Source: Paenibacillus dokdonensis
Lineage (GTDB): Bacteria > Bacillota > Bacilli > Paenibacillales > Paenibacillaceae
Assembly: GCF_004916975.1 (NCBI RefSeq)
Contig: NZ_STGQ01000002.1
Span: 944,079-1,008,078, forward strand
Direction of reading: 5' to 3'
Length of the DNA stretch: 64,000 nucleotides
Below, one piece after another: positions 8,747-16,906 of this stretch. How positions within the stretch are numbered: the stretch's first letter is position 1; every line of letters begins with the position of its first letter. The notes under the pieces are model-generated. The model ran no database searches. It worked only from the letters and a program-made list of their open reading frames with translations, and had not been told where the DNA came from. The position numbers and the translations under genes are program-made.

Positions 8747-9427
8747 ATGAATTGTATATTTAAAAACCGGGGTTTGATCGTGTCCTGCCAGGCACTGGAG
8801 AATGAGCCGCTGCATGGCGGAGATACGATGGTAAAAATGGCTTTGGCTGCGCAGCAATCCGGCGCCGTTGGCATTCGCGCGAACGGAGCCCCCGATATTT
8901 GGGGCATCAAGCAGGCCGTGGAACTGCCGGTAATCGGCATCATTAAAAGGATGATGCCGGGCTCGGATGTATTCATTACGCCTACGTTGACAGAAGTGAA
9001 GCAAATCATTGAAGCAGGCGCGGATATCGTTGCACTGGATGTGACAGACCGTGAAAACCGCCTCGAAATGGTCAAGGAACTGATTGATGCGGCACATGAA
9101 GCTGGAGTGGCTGTCATGGCTGATGTATCGACATTTGAAGAAGGCATGGCTGCGGAGAAGCTTGGGGTAGATTACGTCGGCACCACGCTGTCGGGATATA
9201 CATCGCATAGCGCCCAAATCGCCGGACCTGATATCCGTCTCCTGTCACAGCTCGCCAAGTCACTGACCCAAGCGGTATTGATTGCCGAAGGTAAAATCTC
9301 CACACCGGCAGACGCGGCTTTGACATTGGCGGTCGGCGCAGAATACGTCGTAGTCGGCAGCGCCATCACCAGGCCGCAGCTGATCACCGAGCAGTACGTG
9401 CATGCCATGTCCGTGGTTTTGGGATAG
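8747..9427 (+). CDS. nanE: N-acylglucosamine-6-phosphate 2-epimerase NanE
   Basis: This 226-residue TIM-barrel enzyme converts N-acetylmannosamine 6-phosphate to N-acetylglucosamine 6-phosphate. It carries the family signatures SCQALENEPLHG at the N-terminus, GIRANGAPDI, IGIIKR, FITPT and ALDVTDR, and the phosphate-binding AEGKISTPADA segment. The family is narrow in function, so this is the best marker that the operon handles sialic acid. The ATG at 8747 follows AGAGGGGGAGC. A frame eight codons longer has a poorer site. It lies between the lyase and kinase genes. Confidence 0.93.
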   Translation: MNCIFKNRGLIVSCQALENEPLHGGDTMVKMALAAQQSGAVGIRANGAPDIWGIKQAVELPVIGIIKRMMPGSDVFITPTLTEVKQIIEAGADIVALDVTDRENRLEMVKELIDAAHEAGVAVMADVSTFEEGMAAEKLGVDYVGTTLSGYTSHSAQIAGPDIRLLSQLAKSLTQAVLIAEGKISTPADAALTLAVGAEYVVVGSAITRPQLITEQYVHAMSVVLG

Positions 9428-9438
9428 GCGGGCGCAAA

Positions 9439-10443
9439 ATGGGGATTACACGACTTGTTTATGCACCCGATTCTACGTATGCCATAGGTATTGATCTTGG
9501 CGGCACGAAAATCAATGCAGGCATCGTTGACGAGAGGGGGCAAGTGCTTAGCGCTTGCTCTCTGCCTACATTGCCGGGTCAAGGAAGTATTCCGGACCGG
9601 ATCATGGAGATACTTGGAAAGCTATTCCAGAATGAAGGGGGCCCAGACCTCTTCCGAATACGCGGTATTGGCGTGGCCAGCGCTGGCCAGATCAACTGGG
9701 AGCAGGGTTCGGTGCATTTTTCTACGGAGCTGATTCCCGGCTATACGGGCACACCGCTCCGGCGGATTCTGGAGGAGCGTTTCCAGATGCCTGTGTTCGT
9801 GGACAATGATGTGAACGTCCTGACGCTGACGGAGAAAAGACTCGGTGCCGCCCAAGGTCTCCGTCATTTTCTATGTCTGGCTCTGGGAACAGGCGTTGGC
9901 GGAGGGATTATGGTGGACGGGCAAATTGTGCGCGGCAGCTGGGGAGGAGCTGGAGAAATCGGACATATGTCGGTGGATTTCGACGGACTGCCCTGTATCT
10001 GCGGCGGTGTGGGCTGCTTGGAGCAGTATGCTTCCGGCACCGGAATCGGCGCGCGCATGCGGAAGGAGCTTGAGGACATGGGTCAAAATGCAGCCGGCGT
10101 AGACGCCCGGGAAGTCATGGCCCTCTGGCAGGCGGGTGACCCCGCGGCAAGTAAGATCATGGATGAGACCTTCCGCGCGCTGGGCTCGGCGCTGGCTTCG
10201 CTCATCCACATGTTTAACCCGGAGATGATCGTGCTTGGCGGGGGTGTGGCTGAGAGCGGAGAGGCCTTCATAGATCGGGTGCGGGAAGAAACGATGAGGC
10301 GCGCAATGCCTTCTTTTACCGGTAGTCTCCGGATTGTCTCAGCTTACCGTGGTAATTACAGCGGCATGATCGGGGCAGGGCTTCAGCTATGGGAGTATCC
10401 GCTGCGTATGCCAGCCTCGGGCAGAGAGGGGAAGGCTTTATGA
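9439..10443 (+). CDS. nanK: ROK-family sugar kinase, probable N-acetylmannosamine kinase
   Basis: This 334-residue ROK protein phosphorylates an amino sugar, most likely N-acetylmannosamine, with ATP. The phosphate-binding motif IDLGGTK sits at residues 18-24, the sugar-binding DNDVN motif follows, and the ROK zinc site is complete: GHM supplies the His and the CxCGxxGC cluster the three cysteines, followed by LEQYASG. There is no N-terminal winged-helix domain, so it is a kinase rather than a ROK repressor. Position between nanE and nanQ gives the substrate. The ribosome binding site (AGGCGG) is weak, which suggests coupling to nanE, 11 bases upstream. Confidence 0.88.
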   Translation: MGITRLVYAPDSTYAIGIDLGGTKINAGIVDERGQVLSACSLPTLPGQGSIPDRIMEILGKLFQNEGGPDLFRIRGIGVASAGQINWEQGSVHFSTELIPGYTGTPLRRILEERFQMPVFVDNDVNVLTLTEKRLGAAQGLRHFLCLALGTGVGGGIMVDGQIVRGSWGGAGEIGHMSVDFDGLPCICGGVGCLEQYASGTGIGARMRKELEDMGQNAAGVDAREVMALWQAGDPAASKIMDETFRALGSALASLIHMFNPEMIVLGGGVAESGEAFIDRVREETMRRAMPSFTGSLRIVSAYRGNYSGMIGAGLQLWEYPLRMPASGREGKAL

Positions 10444-11006
10444 TTCTCGGCAAAATGGATCAATGGGAACAAGACCGGCAGCATATTCACCCTTTGCTCC
10501 GGCAAGTGATTGATGTGTTGGATCAAACGGATTTTGATTCATTGGAGGAAGGCAGATATGAACTGAATGGCTCCGATATCTATCTGACCCTTTCGGAGCT
10601 GGAGTCTCTCGATCCTATCGGATCAAGGGCAGAGAAGCATGAGTTGTTCATTGATATCCACTATCTGGTGGGGGGGAGCGAATGCATAGGCTGGAAAGCT
10701 CATTCCGATGAGGATGTCGCCTGTGAAATCCGTCCTGGACAGGACATCAGTTTGTATGAAAGTACAGGTGCAGAGCAGCTTCTGGAGCTTGAGCCGGGTA
10801 TGTATGCTGTGTTCTTTCCCACAGATGTTCACCGGCCCGGATTAAGGGGCAAACATGGTATAATGGGCGAGCCGATAAAAAAAGTAGTTGTCAAAGTCAA
10901 CTCGAATTTGTTTAAATCAGAAGAAAAAGGTGATGACGATGCCGCTAGTCGATATGCCCCTATCAGAGCTGAAAACGTACCAAGGAATCAATCCAAGACC
11001 CCATGA
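10440..11006 (+). CDS. nanQ: YhcH/NanQ-type sugar anomerase with an overlapping C-terminal tail
   Basis: The protein belongs to the YhcH/YjgK/YiaL family, whose E. coli member NanQ speeds anomer exchange of sialic acid. Family marks are HELFIDIHYLVGG, a Gly/Glu-rich cupin-like core and FFPTDVHRPGL. The ATG at 10440 overlaps the kinase stop in ATGA. The usual family fold ends near IKKVVVKV, about 155 residues; here the frame continues for roughly 30 polar residues, through the ribosome binding site and first codons of the esterase gene. That tail (68 bases shared in another frame) is unusual and may be functionless or couple translation. Confidence 0.87.
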   Translation: MILGKMDQWEQDRQHIHPLLRQVIDVLDQTDFDSLEEGRYELNGSDIYLTLSELESLDPIGSRAEKHELFIDIHYLVGGSECIGWKAHSDEDVACEIRPGQDISLYESTGAEQLLELEPGMYAVFFPTDVHRPGLRGKHGIMGEPIKKVVVKVNSNLFKSEEKGDDDAASRYAPIRAENVPRNQSKTP

Positions 11007-11901
11007 TTTTGATGCTTATTGGGAAAAGGCGCTTGAGGAGATGCGTGCCGTAGATCCCCAGGTAGAGATGATCCCTGCTGAATTCCAGCTTCCGTTCGCG
11101 GAATGCTTCCATTTGTATTTCACGGGTGTAAGCGGTGCCAGAGTGCATGCGAAGTACATCAGGCCCAAAGGAATTGCAGAGCCGCATCCGGCTGTGCTTC
11201 AGTTCCATGGCTACACCGGAAATAGCGGCGACTGGATGGACAAGATGGTGTATCCGTCGCTTGGGCTTTCCGTCGCTTCCCTGGACGTACGGGGACAGGG
11301 AGGCTTATCTGAAGATACCGGCGGGGTACGGGGTAATACGCATCGCGGCCATATAATCCGCGGTCTGGAGAATGAGGACCCGCATCGCCTGCTGTTCCGG
11401 GACGTATTCCTGGATACTGCGCAACTGGCCTCTATTGTCATGAATCTGCCGGAAGTGGATGCAGAACGTGTAGGCGCAACAGGCTGGTCGCAGGGTGGTG
11501 CACTGACGATCGCATGTGCAGCTTTGGAGCCACGGATCAAGAAGGCGGCGCCGGTCTATCCGTTCCTAAGCGATTACCGCAGAACATGGGAAATGGATCT
11601 CTTCAAGCATGCTTATGAAGAGCTCAGCACGTACTTCCGCTATTTTGATCCGCAGCATCAGCGCGAGGAAGAGATTTTCACGAAGCTAGGATACATCGAT
11701 ATCCAGAACCTAGCACCACGCATCAAGGCTGACGTGCTTGTCGGGGTTGGCCTGATGGATGTCGTGTGTCCGCCGTCCACGCAGTTTGCGGCCATCAACA
11801 AGATCACCGCTCCGGTGCAGCTGGAGGTTTTCCCTGATTTCGGCCATGAAGGCCTGCCGGGACTCCATGATAAAATCATACAATTCCTGAAGGATCTATA
11901 A
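10939..11901 (+). CDS. CE7-family acetyl esterase (acetylxylan esterase/cephalosporin C deacetylase type)
   Basis: This 320-residue alpha/beta hydrolase should remove acetyl groups from small acetylated sugars in the cytoplasm. The family marks are present: RGQ at 118-120, nucleophile Ser184 in GWSQGG, Asp274 in GLMDVVCPPST and His303 in FGHEGLP. In this operon the natural substrate is probably O-acetylated sialic acid, which must be deacetylated before the lyase; this is inference, as the family is best known on xylose and cephalosporin esters. I chose the ATG at 10939, eight bases after AAAAAGG; ATG 10933 is only two bases from it. It ends the operon. Confidence 0.88.
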   Translation: MPLVDMPLSELKTYQGINPRPHDFDAYWEKALEEMRAVDPQVEMIPAEFQLPFAECFHLYFTGVSGARVHAKYIRPKGIAEPHPAVLQFHGYTGNSGDWMDKMVYPSLGLSVASLDVRGQGGLSEDTGGVRGNTHRGHIIRGLENEDPHRLLFRDVFLDTAQLASIVMNLPEVDAERVGATGWSQGGALTIACAALEPRIKKAAPVYPFLSDYRRTWEMDLFKHAYEELSTYFRYFDPQHQREEEIFTKLGYIDIQNLAPRIKADVLVGVGLMDVVCPPSTQFAAINKITAPVQLEVFPDFGHEGLPGLHDKIIQFLKDL

Positions 11902-11952
11902 GATTCTATAAGACTAAACAAGACATCAAGCCGTTCACAAGGAGGGATTAAG

Positions 11953-12330
11953 ATGATTGGATTTGCTATACTTGCCTTTTTTCAGCTGGCTGGTTGGCTC
12001 ATTCAGCGTCTAACGGGCTTGCCGCTCCCCGCCAATGTGATCGGCTTGCTTTTATTTATTGTGGCTTTGTTTTTGAAGTGGGTGCCGCTCCATAAGGTGG
12101 AGGAAACGGCGTCGTTCCTGCTCAAATATATGAGTCTTTTTTTTGTGCCGGTGATCGTAGGCAGCCTTGCTTTCTTTCCTTATCTCCGCGAGCATTGGGC
12201 GGTAATCACGGGTAGTGGAGTTGTGAGCCTGCTTTTGCCTTTGCTTGTAACCGGCTGGATGGTGCAAAACCGCCTGCAAGCCCGAAAGGCCCGGCAGCAG
12301 AAGGAGGATGCTCATGTCCATCGCGGCTGA
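11953..12330 (+). CDS. lrgA: LrgA/CidA-family holin-like membrane protein
   Basis: The 125-residue protein has four hydrophobic segments and the CidA/LrgA pattern LPLPANVIGLLLF near residue 22, followed by FFVPVIVGSL. It ends in a basic tail. Members act with LrgB partners in murein hydrolase control or, in Bacillus, in pyruvate uptake (PftAB). The ATG at 11953 has a full AAGGAGGGATT site. It follows the esterase gene by 51 bases without a clear terminator, so co-transcription with the sialic-acid operon, which releases pyruvate, is possible but unproven. The CidA name is equally valid. Confidence 0.88.
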   Translation: MIGFAILAFFQLAGWLIQRLTGLPLPANVIGLLLFIVALFLKWVPLHKVEETASFLLKYMSLFFVPVIVGSLAFFPYLREHWAVITGSGVVSLLLPLLVTGWMVQNRLQARKARQQKEDAHVHRG

Positions 12331-12997
12331 TCCCTTATTCGGCATTGCTGTTACCGTCATTGTGTACGCGCTGTTTTTATGGCTGCAATCCCGCCGTTCT
12401 TGGGTTCAGCCGCTGCTCATGACCAGCGCCATGATTATGCTCATGCTTGTGGTGCTCAGGATTCCGGTATCCGATTACCAGAAGGGCGGCTCCTGGCTGA
12501 GCTTCCTGCTCGGTCCGGCGACGATCGCACTTGGCGTGCCCATCTATAAAAATGCCGAGCGAATCCGCCGCAGCTGGCGTCCGATCCTGGGCGGTATTAC
12601 CATTGGGGCTTTAAGCGGCCTGCTGAGCTCAGGGCTGATCGTGCTGTGGATGGGCGGAACGAGTGACATGGCCTGGACGCTTATGCCCAAGTCTGCGACA
12701 ACGCCGATCTCGATGGAGGTATCGCGGCTTTATGGCGGCTATCCGGAGCTGACGGCGGTACTCACCGTCTTGACGGGTCTTGCGGGCAGCATCATGGGTC
12801 CGCCGCTGCTGCGGCTATGCGGCATCCGGGATGAGACGGCCATCGGCGTTGCCATCGGCACGACCTCTCATGGCATCGGCACGGCGCGCGTGCTCAAGGA
12901 CTCGGAGTGGATGGGAGCTGTCAGCGGCTTTAGCATGGGGCTGACCGGCATCTGGGTGTCGGTGCTGGCCCTTCCGCTGCATTTGCTGGGGTTTTGA
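12314..12997 (+). CDS. lrgB: LrgB/CidB-family membrane protein
   Basis: The protein has about 227 residues, six or more membrane segments, and the family motifs LLGPATIALGVP, PKSATTPISMEVS and GTTSHGIGTARVL. It is the standard partner of LrgA/CidA. I chose the ATG at 12314 because AAGGAGG ends seven bases upstream; the ATG at 12308 lies too close to that site. It overlaps lrgA by 17 bases, so the two are translationally coupled. A strong terminator follows at 13025. Confidence 0.9.
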   Translation: MSIAADPLFGIAVTVIVYALFLWLQSRRSWVQPLLMTSAMIMLMLVVLRIPVSDYQKGGSWLSFLLGPATIALGVPIYKNAERIRRSWRPILGGITIGALSGLLSSGLIVLWMGGTSDMAWTLMPKSATTPISMEVSRLYGGYPELTAVLTVLTGLAGSIMGPPLLRLCGIRDETAIGVAIGTTSHGIGTARVLKDSEWMGAVSGFSMGLTGIWVSVLALPLHLLGF

Positions 12998-13024
12998 GGA
13001 AAGTGGTAGATTACGAGAATAAGA

Positions 13025-13057
13025 AAGGGGCGGGGCCTACGGGCCACGTCCCTTTTT
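13025..13057 (+). terminator. Rho-independent terminator after lrgB
   Basis: A 13-bp stem with one mismatch (AAGGGGCGGGGCC with GGCCACGTCCCTT) closes a TACG loop and runs into TTTTT. It ends the rightward unit that includes lrgAB and perhaps the sialic-acid operon. Confidence 0.85.
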
Positions 13058-13190
13058 GTTAAAGTCTTTTATACTTATTCTTAAAGGGGTTTATAGTCAC
13101 TTCTGTTATTGTTCAGGTTACATGTTTTTCTAGTATATAAGTATTTCTATGTTGGCTCGCACCTAAAGGTAAAATAACCCATGCGTTGAA

Positions 13191-13196
13191 TATAAT
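13191..13196 (+). promoter_or_regulatory. Candidate -10 element of the symporter gene
   Basis: A perfect TATAAT stands 37 bases before the chosen start codon. No good -35 hexamer is seen at the right distance, so an activator may be needed. The remaining 13058-13190 is AT-rich without recognised elements. Confidence 0.4.
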
Positions 13197-13232
13197 AGAA
13201 CAAATGATATTCACGGTATGGGAGGAATGCGC

Positions 13233-14555
13233 ATGCAGCGTAAATGGGTCAATTCACCGTACACCTTCGCTCTCGGTATGTTTGCCATGATGGTTCCGAG
13301 CCAGGCATTCAGCACGTTTTACAGCTTCTTTTACGTGGAAAAGTTGGGGCTTGGCATCGGACTGGCAACACTGGCCCGCACGATCTTTCTCATCTGGGAT
13401 GCCGTTAATAATCCGCTATTTGGCCACTGGTCTGACCGCACCAATACCCGGCTCGGTCGGAGGAGACCGTGGATTTTCGGTGCTATGCCGCTGTTCATGC
13501 TGACATTTATTATGGTGTTCTCGCCTCCCGGAGGGTTATCACAGAACGGACTATTCGCCTGGTTTCTGACGGCTTTGATATTGTTTGAGGCGGTATCTAC
13601 GGTTTTGTGGGTCAATTATGGGGCCTTGTTTCCTGAGCTGTATCAGGGAGATCGTCTCCGAGCCAAGGCATCGGCTATCCAGCAAAGCTACCAGGTAGTG
13701 GCGCTGCTGATCGGATCGGCGCTTACGCCTATTATTTTCAAGGCGCTGAATTTCTCCAACATGTCCATCATTTACGCATTTGTTTTCGGGATTGCCATGC
13801 TCATCTGCATGCTTGGAGTACGCGAGCGCAAGGAGCACAGCGTGGGAGAGCCATTAAAGCTGGGCGCCGCATTTAAGGAAACGTTGAAGAATAAGAAATT
13901 CTGGCTGTTTAATATCTCGAACTCATTCGCTCAGACGGTGAATGGACTCGTCAGCTCAATAATCCCTTTTTATGCGAAGTATGTGCTGAAAATTGGCGAC
14001 GCGCAGGTCACGATTCTTATGGCGGCCGTGTTCGTATCGGTCATTCCGCTCGTCTTTGTCTGGTACTGGATCTGCCGCCGGATGGACGGGGTGAAGGTAT
14101 GGCGGTTGTCGCTGGTTGTCTATGCGATATCCGTTCTTCCGCTCTGGTTCGGCTCTAACCTGGTCAGCGGGGTGGCAGCCGGAATCGCTGTCGGTTTCGG
14201 ACTTGCGGGCTTCCTGGTGACACCGGCGATGGTCAGCGGCAGAATCATTGATGAAGATGCAGAGAAAACGGGCCTGCGCAGAGAGGGGATATATACGGCC
14301 GTGGCCGGATTCATTACCCGTTCCAGCGGACTGATCTCGGCTCTCGCATTTCTGATTGTGGGTTTAATCTTCGGCTATGAAAGCGGTGAGAAGCCGGGAG
14401 CGAATCCCGAAATGACGTTCCGGGTGCTGATCAGTGTCGTGCCGTTCTGTCTGCTTCTCGTATCCATTGTGATTTCGCTGCTTACCCGATTTGAATTTAC
14501 GACGCATCGTAGGGGGGACTTAACGCATGGGGAAGAAACTCATCATCAACTGTGA
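13233..14555 (+). CDS. MFS transporter of the GPH sugar:cation symporter type
   Basis: The 440-residue protein has twelve predicted membrane segments and resembles MelB-type glycoside-pentoside-hexuronide symporters. The signature WDAVNNPLFGHWSDRT near residue 55, followed by RLGRRRPWI, is the loop between segments 2 and 3 of this family. The start was set at the ATG at 13233, seven bases after GGAGG; two earlier ATGs lie on or next to that site. It overlaps the deacetylase gene by 29 bases, so the two are coupled, and the pair may import and deacetylate a small amino-sugar saccharide. The true substrate is unknown. Confidence 0.88.
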   Translation: MQRKWVNSPYTFALGMFAMMVPSQAFSTFYSFFYVEKLGLGIGLATLARTIFLIWDAVNNPLFGHWSDRTNTRLGRRRPWIFGAMPLFMLTFIMVFSPPGGLSQNGLFAWFLTALILFEAVSTVLWVNYGALFPELYQGDRLRAKASAIQQSYQVVALLIGSALTPIIFKALNFSNMSIIYAFVFGIAMLICMLGVRERKEHSVGEPLKLGAAFKETLKNKKFWLFNISNSFAQTVNGLVSSIIPFYAKYVLKIGDAQVTILMAAVFVSVIPLVFVWYWICRRMDGVKVWRLSLVVYAISVLPLWFGSNLVSGVAAGIAVGFGLAGFLVTPAMVSGRIIDEDAEKTGLRREGIYTAVAGFITRSSGLISALAFLIVGLIFGYESGEKPGANPEMTFRVLISVVPFCLLLVSIVISLLTRFEFTTHRRGDLTHGEETHHQL

Positions 14556-15438
14556 CGATTTCGGACAAAGCCCTGCCTTGAACCAGGCGATCATGGCTCT
14601 TTTGGAAGAGGGAAAGGTATCTTCAGCCACAATTATGGCGGTTGCCCCCGGCTTTGAGGAGGCGGCAGCATGGACGGCCCGCCGGAAGCAGCCCAACGTT
14701 GGGCTGCATCTGACGATGACCAGCGAATTTGAAGCGCTTCGTTGGCGCAGCCTGACGGGTAATCCGTCGCTGCATGACGACAGCGGCTATCAATACCGTA
14801 CCGTGAGGGAATTTGAACAGGGTGCAGAGACGAAGGCTGCGATGAAAGAGATCGATGCCCAGTATGAGCGGGCACGGAAGGCAGGCATCGCCATTAGCCA
14901 TGTCGACAATCATATGGGAAGTCTGTACGGGATGGAAACCGGACGGAGCCTGCTTCCACAGACGCTTTGGAAGGTATCGCGCTGGAAGCTGCCGATGCGC
15001 TTTTTCCGGCATATCTACAAGGAAGACCCGCTGCTGGGTTCACTGAGCGATATCGAGCGTCCGGTTGCCCGTGTGGTAGCCTTGGCGGATGCGCTTGGCG
15101 TGCCGATTCCTGATTATCTGCTGTCCCATCCCTTCGGCATAGAGGAAGGGGAGACTTATGACAGCTTTAAGCAGTCGATGATCGCCAAGCTGTACCATCT
15201 GCCGGACGGTGTCTGCGAGACTTACATCCATCCCGGTGTCGAGGATCCGTGGATGGAGGAGAACATTCCGAATTACGCCAAGCGGGTATGGGAATTCCGG
15301 CTCCCTTTTGACGAAGATTTCAGCTATGCTCTTCGCGATGCCGGCGTTGAATTGACGAACTACCGGTATGTACAGGAGCATTTAAAGCAGCCGCGTCTGC
15401 GTTCGGTGCTGCGACTTGTACAGGAGCTGCTGAAATAG
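14527..15438 (+). CDS. chbG: ChbG/YdjC-family carbohydrate deacetylase
   Basis: This 303-residue protein belongs to the YdjC/ChbG family, whose E. coli member removes one acetyl group from chitobiose or chitotriose. Metal-site residues are visible: DDFG at 11-14, HLT in VGLHLTMTSEF and HVDNH in ISHVDNHMG, with a later HPG near the C-terminus. The AGGGGGGACT site precedes the ATG. It overlaps the symporter gene and ends 18 bases before a strong terminator. The chitinases at 22-28 kb would supply suitable oligosaccharides, but that link is inference. Confidence 0.87.
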   Translation: MGKKLIINCDDFGQSPALNQAIMALLEEGKVSSATIMAVAPGFEEAAAWTARRKQPNVGLHLTMTSEFEALRWRSLTGNPSLHDDSGYQYRTVREFEQGAETKAAMKEIDAQYERARKAGIAISHVDNHMGSLYGMETGRSLLPQTLWKVSRWKLPMRFFRHIYKEDPLLGSLSDIERPVARVVALADALGVPIPDYLLSHPFGIEEGETYDSFKQSMIAKLYHLPDGVCETYIHPGVEDPWMEENIPNYAKRVWEFRLPFDEDFSYALRDAGVELTNYRYVQEHLKQPRLRSVLRLVQELLK

Positions 15439-15456
15439 GGGCTTACGAGAATAAAC

Positions 15457-15487
15457 AAAAAAAAGACCCTTCGAGGGTCTTTTTTTA
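15457..15487. terminator. Bidirectional terminator between convergent genes
   Basis: AGACCCT and AGGGTCT pair around TCG, flanked by an A-run on the left and a T-run on the right, so both strands carry a stem plus U-tract. It serves chbG on the plus strand and the kinase gene ending at 15533 on the minus strand. Confidence 0.9.
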
Positions 15488-15532
15488 TCGGGAATTAGTA
15501 TACAGATTGTTTCTTCGGGAGGGGCAGTGCTG

Positions 15533-16906
15533 CTAAGTCCCCGGTACCGCAGGAAAATCCAGCGAAATCACCGCTCCACCTCCGCGTTTGTTGCCAGCCT
15601 GAATTAAGCCGCCGCTGCGCTCGACTATGGCGCGAGATATGGCGAGTCCGAGGCCGGATTCACCGTCTTTTCCTTTGACAAAACGGTGGAAGAGATACGG
15701 GAGCAGAGTCTCTGATATGCCCGGTCCGTCATCACTTATCCGAATGACTATATGCTTGTTCTGGATCTCCACATGGATATAAATATGATGCTTGGCGTAA
15801 CGTACCGCATTGGAGACGACGTTCAGCAGCGCCTGCAGCAGCTTGTCGCGATCCGCGCGCAGCTTCACCGGCCCGATGTCCTCGTACATCGTATGCAGCG
15901 TGATTCCTTTTTTAACGAGAAGGGGATTCATGCGTTCCACCGTTTCCGTCAGCAGGTCCTGGAGGCAAATTTCCTCGGCCTTGAACACATCCTCTTCACT
16001 GTCCAGCTTGGCCAGCAGCGTCATTTCGGTGACAAGCTTTTTGAGGCGTGCGCTTTCGCTCATGATGACATCTAGCCCCTTGCGGACGTTTTCCCCTTCA
16101 AAGACACCGTCGCGAATGCCTTCCGCATAACCGGAGATGGACATCAGCGGCGTTTTTAATTCATGCGATGCATTTTGGAAAAATTGTTTTTGCACATGAT
16201 TGAAGCGGTTCAACTCGCCGGCCATGTCAAATACCGATTTGGCCACCGAGCCGATCTCGCCGCCAGCCTTCACGAAACTAACGTCAGCGAAGCGGCGTTC
16301 CTTCACTTTGTTCAGCTCATCCCGCAGCTGGATTAAAGGCTCAATGAACTTTTTCGTAATAAACAGGCTGAGGATAAGCATGACGAGCCCCGCTGTGCTG
16401 AAAATAATAAGCAGCCGTTTCAGCAGCGCCTGTTCAATAGTTTTGATTTTGCTTAGGGGCGTGTACAATGTTAATTTTCCCTGAGGCGTCACATTGTCGA
16501 CTGTAATAAAGTCCTTGGCGGTGCCGTTCTGGATGCTTTGTACGGTGGCCGTTTGCAGTTTAGCCATTTTGCCCGTGTCAACAGACGGGGACGATTCTAT
16601 AGAATAAGCCGTTGACGGAGATACCGAGAGAATGCTGCCTGTTGAATCGGTTAGAATGGCGTTCACACTGAGATTCGAAGGTGTAATGGGTACTGCCATA
16701 GCATAATCTTTGACCGCTACACTGTTCATCGCCGTGTATCCCTGCTGCATAGTGGCCGTCATTTCCGCGCTCATGGCTTTCAGGTCGTTTCTCTGCGCGC
16801 CGATCAGGTGATCGAGCAGTACGTAGTGAATGATGATCCCGGTAACGGATAGCACCAATACCAGAGCAATGCCAAAGGCCAAATTAATCTGATGAACGAG
16901 CTTCAT
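15533..16906 (-). CDS. OmpR-partner sensor histidine kinase
   Basis: This 457-residue kinase has membrane segments at about 11-31 and 164-185 enclosing a roughly 130-residue outer sensor domain rich in Ser, Thr and Val. A HAMP linker follows, then HisKA with His248 in NASHELKTPL and an ATPase domain with SNAVRYAK, DDGPGI and GESGLGLAIS. The outer domain has no recognised fold. I chose the ATG at 16906 behind GGAGGTGG. The gene overlaps its regulator by 23 bases. The regulator and kinase probably drive the divergent genes at 17814 and 18072, which share an operator block. Confidence 0.93.
   Translation of the reverse strand: MKLVHQINLAFGIALVLVLSVTGIIIHYVLLDHLIGAQRNDLKAMSAEMTATMQQGYTAMNSVAVKDYAMAVPITPSNLSVNAILTDSTGSILSVSPSTAYSIESSPSVDTGKMAKLQTATVQSIQNGTAKDFITVDNVTPQGKLTLYTPLSKIKTIEQALLKRLLIIFSTAGLVMLILSLFITKKFIEPLIQLRDELNKVKERRFADVSFVKAGGEIGSVAKSVFDMAGELNRFNHVQKQFFQNASHELKTPLMSISGYAEGIRDGVFEGENVRKGLDVIMSESARLKKLVTEMTLLAKLDSEEDVFKAEEICLQDLLTETVERMNPLLVKKGITLHTMYEDIGPVKLRADRDKLLQALLNVVSNAVRYAKHHIYIHVEIQNKHIVIRISDDGPGISETLLPYLFHRFVKGKDGESGLGLAISRAIVERSGGLIQAGNKRGGGAVISLDFPAVPGT

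Noticed and set aside
4449..11901. Dihydrodipicolinate synthase and lysine pathway for the DapA-family gene
   Set aside because: NanE, ROK kinase and NanQ neighbours fit sialic acid; no lysine gene is near.
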